Assembly: GCA_017397315.1 (NCBI GenBank)
Contig: JAFQJA010000015.1
Coordinates: 1 to 36,515, forward strand
Reading direction: 5' to 3'
Source of the DNA: Clostridia bacterium
Lineage (GTDB): Bacteria > Bacillota > Clostridia > Monoglobales > Firm-18
DNA: 36,515 nucleotides
Position numbers and translations under genes: made by a program. The notes under the pieces are model-generated. The model saw only the letters and a list, made by a program, of their open reading frames with translations, had not been told where the DNA came from and searched no databases. The number at the start of each line of letters is the position of its first letter. Position 1 is the stretch's first letter. Shown here in pieces: positions 32,924 through 36,515 of this stretch.

Positions 32924-35047
32924 ATGGGGTTAACAAAGAATTCTACCGGAATTAAGTCGGTAGATACAGGTTTTATTGTTACAAAGAATAATGAAACAGA
33001 CAAAATTATTGCTTTGGCAGGAAATCCCAATGTAGGGAAAAGTACGGTTTTTAATTCTCTTACCGGTTTAAAACAACATACAGGTAATTGGCCGGGGAAA
33101 ACAGTTACAAATGCTTTTGGAACATGCAAATACAATAATACACAGTACATATTAGTCGATATACCAGGGACTTATTCATTGCTGGCACATTCTAAAGAGG
33201 AGGAGGTCGCACGCGATTTTATATGTTTTGGTAATGCAGATAAGGTAATTGTAGTTTGTGATGCAACTTGTCTTGAAAGAAATCTAAACCTCGTTTTGCA
33301 AACAATCGAAATAAAAAACAATGTCATAGTTTGTGTTAATCTTATGGATGAAGCAAAACGAAAAAAAATTGATGTGGATTTGCAAAAGCTCCAAAAACTT
33401 TTGGGTGTTCCCGTGGTAGGTACTGATGCTTCAAAAGGCAAAGGATTAAAAGAATTGCTTGATTTGGTTGAGGAGACTTCAACAAATACTGTTAATATAA
33501 GGTATGTAAAACCTATTGAAGATGCATTGGTGGAAATTACACGGTTACTTGAAAGTAAAATTGACAGTACGGATTTAAACTTGAGATGGATTGGATTAAA
33601 ACTTTTGGATTATAATAAAGAGCTTGTGTCCGGTATTTCTAATTATGTGGGATATGATTTGGACCAAGACAGCGACATTAAAATGGTAAGGGAAAGTCTC
33701 GCAAGCAAAGGCTATTGTGGAGAGAAACTTACTGATACAATAGTGTCTTGTATAGTTTTAACAGCAGAGGATATATGCAACGAAACTGTAGTGTTTAATA
33801 ACAAAAAATATACATTTAAAGACAGAAAAATTGACAGAATTCTTACAAACCGCATAACAGGTATCCCTGTTATGTTGTTGCTTTTGGGTATTGTTTTATG
33901 GATAACTATAGTTGGGGCTAATTATATTTCCGGTTATTTATTTTCGGTTTTATTTTGGTTTGAAGATAAATTAGCAGAGTTTTTTGTTTGTGTAAATATG
34001 CCAAAAACTATATACGAAATTCTTGTGTATGGTGTTTACAGGGTTTTGGCTTGGGTAGTTTCTGTTATGTTACCGCCTATGGCAATCTTTTTTCCGTTGT
34101 TTACACTTTTGGAAGATTTGGGTTATCTGCCGAGAATAGCTTTTAATCTGGACAAATCATTCAGGAAATGCAACGCTTGCGGAAAACAAGCTCTTACTAT
34201 GTCTATGGGCTTTGGTTGTAATGCGGCAGGAGTTGTGGGCTGTAGAATAATAGATTCCCCGAGAGAACGGCTAATTGCTATGATTACGAATAGTTTTGTG
34301 CCATGCAACGGCAGATTTCCGACACTTATTTCAATTGTTACTATGTTTTTTGTTTTTTCAGTATCAGGGGTCAAACAGACATTTATAGGCACGCTGTTGG
34401 TTACATTATTTATAGTTCTTGGCATATTGATGACATTTCTTTCGTCTTATATTCTCTCAAAGACAGTGTTAAAGGGAGAAGTGTCCGCTTTTACTTTGGA
34501 ATTGCCTCCGTATCGCAAACCGAAAATAGGAAGAATAATAGTTACATCTATAATTGACAGGACACTGTTTGTTTTAGGAAGAGCGATTGTTGTTGCTGCC
34601 CCTGCCGGACTTGTGATATGGATACTTGCAAATGTCAGTGTGGGAGAAATCAGCCTGATTAGTTATTGCAGTGGTTTTTTAGACCCATTTGCAAAGATGC
34701 TAGGGTTGGATGGAGTGATATTACTGGCGTTTATACTTGGGCTTCCGGCAAATGAGATAGTTATTCCGATAATTATAATGGCATATATGTCAAACGGTTC
34801 TTTAATCAACATTACCGATTTATCGTTACTCCGTGATTTGCTTATAAACAATGGTTGGACCTGGATTACTGCTGTGTCAGTAATACTTTTTTCACTAATG
34901 CACTGGCCATGTTCAACAACTCTTACGACAATAAAAAAAGAAACAGGAAGCATTAAATGGACTGCTGTGTCAGCACTTGTTCCAGCTTTATGCGGTATTG
35001 TTGTTTGCTTTTTATTTAATTTAATTGCGTTATTATTGTTTGCCTAA
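32924..35047 (+). CDS. feoB: Ferrous iron transporter FeoB
   Basis: FeoB is a GTPase-linked Fe(II) importer. The 707-residue product has an N-terminal G domain with GNPNVGKST (33-41), DIPGTYSL, and NLMDEAKRK as NxxD motif, then a helical insertion domain, and a polytopic C-terminal half with repeated Gate motifs (LLEDLGYLPRIAF...MSMGFGCNAAGVVGCRII, ITNSFVPCNGRFPTL). It ends with several hydrophobic helices. I use the ATG at 32924 with GGAGGTG upstream; the extra 14 codons before it are unsupported. The length is typical of Firmicutes FeoB. Confidence 0.96.
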   Translation: MGLTKNSTGIKSVDTGFIVTKNNETDKIIALAGNPNVGKSTVFNSLTGLKQHTGNWPGKTVTNAFGTCKYNNTQYILVDIPGTYSLLAHSKEEEVARDFICFGNADKVIVVCDATCLERNLNLVLQTIEIKNNVIVCVNLMDEAKRKKIDVDLQKLQKLLGVPVVGTDASKGKGLKELLDLVEETSTNTVNIRYVKPIEDALVEITRLLESKIDSTDLNLRWIGLKLLDYNKELVSGISNYVGYDLDQDSDIKMVRESLASKGYCGEKLTDTIVSCIVLTAEDICNETVVFNNKKYTFKDRKIDRILTNRITGIPVMLLLLGIVLWITIVGANYISGYLFSVLFWFEDKLAEFFVCVNMPKTIYEILVYGVYRVLAWVVSVMLPPMAIFFPLFTLLEDLGYLPRIAFNLDKSFRKCNACGKQALTMSMGFGCNAAGVVGCRIIDSPRERLIAMITNSFVPCNGRFPTLISIVTMFFVFSVSGVKQTFIGTLLVTLFIVLGILMTFLSSYILSKTVLKGEVSAFTLELPPYRKPKIGRIIVTSIIDRTLFVLGRAIVVAAPAGLVIWILANVSVGEISLISYCSGFLDPFAKMLGLDGVILLAFILGLPANEIVIPIIIMAYMSNGSLINITDLSLLRDLLINNGWTWITAVSVILFSLMHWPCSTTLTTIKKETGSIKWTAVSALVPALCGIVVCFLFNLIALLLFA

Positions 35048-35056
35048 AGTAAATTA

Positions 35057-35085
35057 TTGATTTTACAGCGAATTTTTGATATAAT
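35057..35085 (+). promoter_or_regulatory. Promoter of citrate synthase gene
   Basis: TTGATT (35057-35062), 17 bases, TATAAT (35080-35085). Transcription near 35092 gives a leader of about 180 bases, long for this genome. Confidence 0.8.
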
Positions 35086-35219
35086 TAGTTTACAGAAGAA
35101 CAACGATGTACAAATGGATAATTATATCAAAATTGGAACATTATATTAAAAAACAAAACTTATTTCTGGATATTTTGTTTTATATTTAAAGCATTCATAT
35201 AGTTGTTCTTTATGCTTTA
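35074..35219 (+). promoter_or_regulatory. Repeat-rich, possibly pseudoknotted leader of citrate synthase gene
   Basis: Four pairings are visible. TTTTGATATAATTA (35074-35087, covering the -10 box) is the exact reverse complement of 35119-35132. AAGAACAAC (35096-35104) complements GTTGTTCTT (35202-35210). AAAACAAAA (35150-35158) complements TTTTGTTTT (35173-35181). TAAAGCAT (35187-35194) complements ATGCTTTA (35212-35219), and its loop holds GTTGTTCTT, so a pseudoknot can form. I know no matching riboswitch class. The stretch contains no gene. Confidence 0.55.
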
Positions 35220-35271
35220 TTCTTTGAATAACTAAATAATAGCATTAAACGACTACAGGAGGTTGAATTAA

Positions 35272-36515
35272 TTGAAAAAATTATACTCAGAAATAACACC
35301 TTATGTTAAGGAACTTGCTGATATTTCAAACAGTAATAATAATATTAAGCCGGAGATGTATCCGCAACATAATGTTAAACGCGGGCTTCGTGATCTTGAC
35401 GGCACCGGTGTTGTAACAGGTCTTACTGAAATTTCTCATATAAAGGCAAAAGAAAAAGATAAAAACGGTAATACAATTCCTTGTGATGGTGAATTGTATT
35501 ACCGTGGATATAATGTAAAAGATTTAGTTGCAGATTTTTATACAAGCGGTAGATGTGGATTTGAAGAAGTTATATATTTGCTTTTGTTCTCTGAACTTCC
35601 CACCGTGAATGAACTTGAAAGGTTTAAGGAAACTCTTGCTGAATACCGTAGTCTTCCCCAGTCTTTTGTACGCGATATGATATTAAAAGCACCCAGCAGG
35701 GATATGATGAATATACTTTCAAGAAGTGTTCTTGCCTTGTATTCATATGATGAAAACCCTGATGATACATCTGTAGAAAATGTATTAAGGCAGGGACTTC
35801 AGCTTATTTCTATGTTCCCACTTTTGGCTGTTTACGGTTATCATGGATACAAACATTATCATTTGAACAAGAGTTTGCATATCAGAAACCCTAAACCAAA
35901 TTTGTCGATTGCAGAAAATACATTGCATATTCTTCGTAAACACGGAGATTTTACTCCCCTTGAGGCACAAGTTCTCGACCTCTCCCTTGTTTTGCATGCT
36001 GAACACGGAGGAGGTAATAATTCCAGTTTCACCACACATGTAGTTACATCATCAGGAACAGATACTTATTCTGCAATCGCAGCAGCCCTTGGCTCTTTAA
36101 AAGGTCCTAGACACGGTGGCGCTAATATAAAAGTTGTTAAGATGTTTGACGATATGAAAAAAACAATTAACATAAATAACGGAAACGAAATTGAAGACTA
36201 TCTTATGAAACTTCTTAATAAAGAGGCTTTTGACAACGCCGGTTTGATTTATGGTATGGGGCATGCGGTATATTCAAAATCAGACCCAAGGGCTGATATT
36301 CTAAAAGAATGTGCTAAAGATTTGTCCCGCGAAAAAGGCTGTGAGGAAGATTTTGCTTTGTATGAAACTGTTGCAAAACTTGCTCCCGGTGTTATCGGTG
36401 AAAAGAGGAAAATATACAAAGGCGTAAGTGCAAATGTTGATTTTTATTCAGGGTTGATTTATAAAATGCTGGAACTCCCCTACGAATTATATACACCTAT
36501 ATTTGCTATTTCCAG
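35272..36515 (+). CDS. gltA: Citrate synthase (3' end beyond window)
   Basis: The frame opens at a TTG (35272), eight bases after AGGAGGT, and runs to the window edge: 414 residues with no stop. It condenses oxaloacetate and acetyl-CoA. Features are the N-terminal RGLRDLDGTGVVTGLTEIS and LYYRGYNVKDLV, the catalytic-site segments VLHAEHGGGNNSSF and GSLKGPRHGGAN, GLIYGMGHAVYSKSDPRA, and SANVDFYSGLIYKML with the active-site Asp. It resembles the larger Firmicutes citrate/2-methylcitrate synthase subgroup, so a methylcitrate role is not excluded. About 30-50 residues are probably missing. No other TCA genes are in the window. Confidence 0.93.
   Translation, partial: MKKLYSEITPYVKELADISNSNNNIKPEMYPQHNVKRGLRDLDGTGVVTGLTEISHIKAKEKDKNGNTIPCDGELYYRGYNVKDLVADFYTSGRCGFEEVIYLLLFSELPTVNELERFKETLAEYRSLPQSFVRDMILKAPSRDMMNILSRSVLALYSYDENPDDTSVENVLRQGLQLISMFPLLAVYGYHGYKHYHLNKSLHIRNPKPNLSIAENTLHILRKHGDFTPLEAQVLDLSLVLHAEHGGGNNSSFTTHVVTSSGTDTYSAIAAALGSLKGPRHGGANIKVVKMFDDMKKTININNGNEIEDYLMKLLNKEAFDNAGLIYGMGHAVYSKSDPRADILKECAKDLSREKGCEEDFALYETVAKLAPGVIGEKRKIYKGVSANVDFYSGLIYKMLELPYELYTPIFAIS

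Overview
The window reads as low-G+C, spore-forming Clostridia (Firmicutes), probably a metagenome-assembled contig. The evidence is AT-rich DNA, consensus promoters with 17-18 bp spacers, AGGAGG-type ribosome binding sites with many TTG starts, a forespore sigma factor (SigG), SLH-domain surface proteins, and Firmicutes-type housekeeping genes. Positions 1 to about 220 do not belong: they are about two-thirds G+C, encode the end of a PilZ-like protein, and join directly to a truncated gatB. This looks like a chimeric assembly end.

Layout. (a) 217-2182, minus: gatC-gatA-gatB (tRNA amidotransferase; gatB broken by the junction). (b) 2326-3757, plus: a TepA-type ClpP-like protease and sigG, which has no ATG, GTG or TTG start. 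(c) 3784-4464: a divergent two-gene cassette, a ribbon-helix-helix regulator and a duplicated CxCxCG...CGC mini-protein, separated by a promoter with repeated TAACATA half-sites and bounded by two terminators. (d) 4497-9328, minus: valS-folC-fba. (e) 9485-12282, plus: a secreted YcdB/SLH-like protein and nicotinate phosphoribosyltransferase. (f) 12327-12542, minus: rpmB. (g) 12664-15822, plus: promoter, cobalamin riboswitch, intrinsic terminator, an SLH-anchored transcobalamin-like protein and a DUF4430-like lipoprotein. (h) 15860-19309, minus: radA, an LTA-synthase-family sulfatase and a small membrane protein. (i) 19372-25312, minus: secA-prfB-prfA-sua5; prfB has the programmed frameshift. 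(j) 25420-27922, minus: rpsO-pnp with a structured intergenic RNA. (k) 28147-32485, plus: an orphan ZnuC-like ATPase, then rpmG-secE-nusG-rplK-rplA-rplJ-rplL with two L1-type sites and an L10 leader. (l) 32601-35047: feoA-feoB. (m) 35272 to the end: citrate synthase, cut by the window edge, behind a structured leader.

The best candidate for a little-described system is (g). A B12 riboswitch controls two surface proteins that share a transcobalamin-like C-terminal domain. One is tethered to the S-layer or wall and carries an alpha/alpha-toroid; the other is lipid-anchored to the membrane. This suggests a two-stage corrinoid capture relay without its own transporter nearby. Other items worth following up are the non-canonical sigG start, the operator-rich cassette next to fba, and the possible pseudoknotted leader of citrate synthase.
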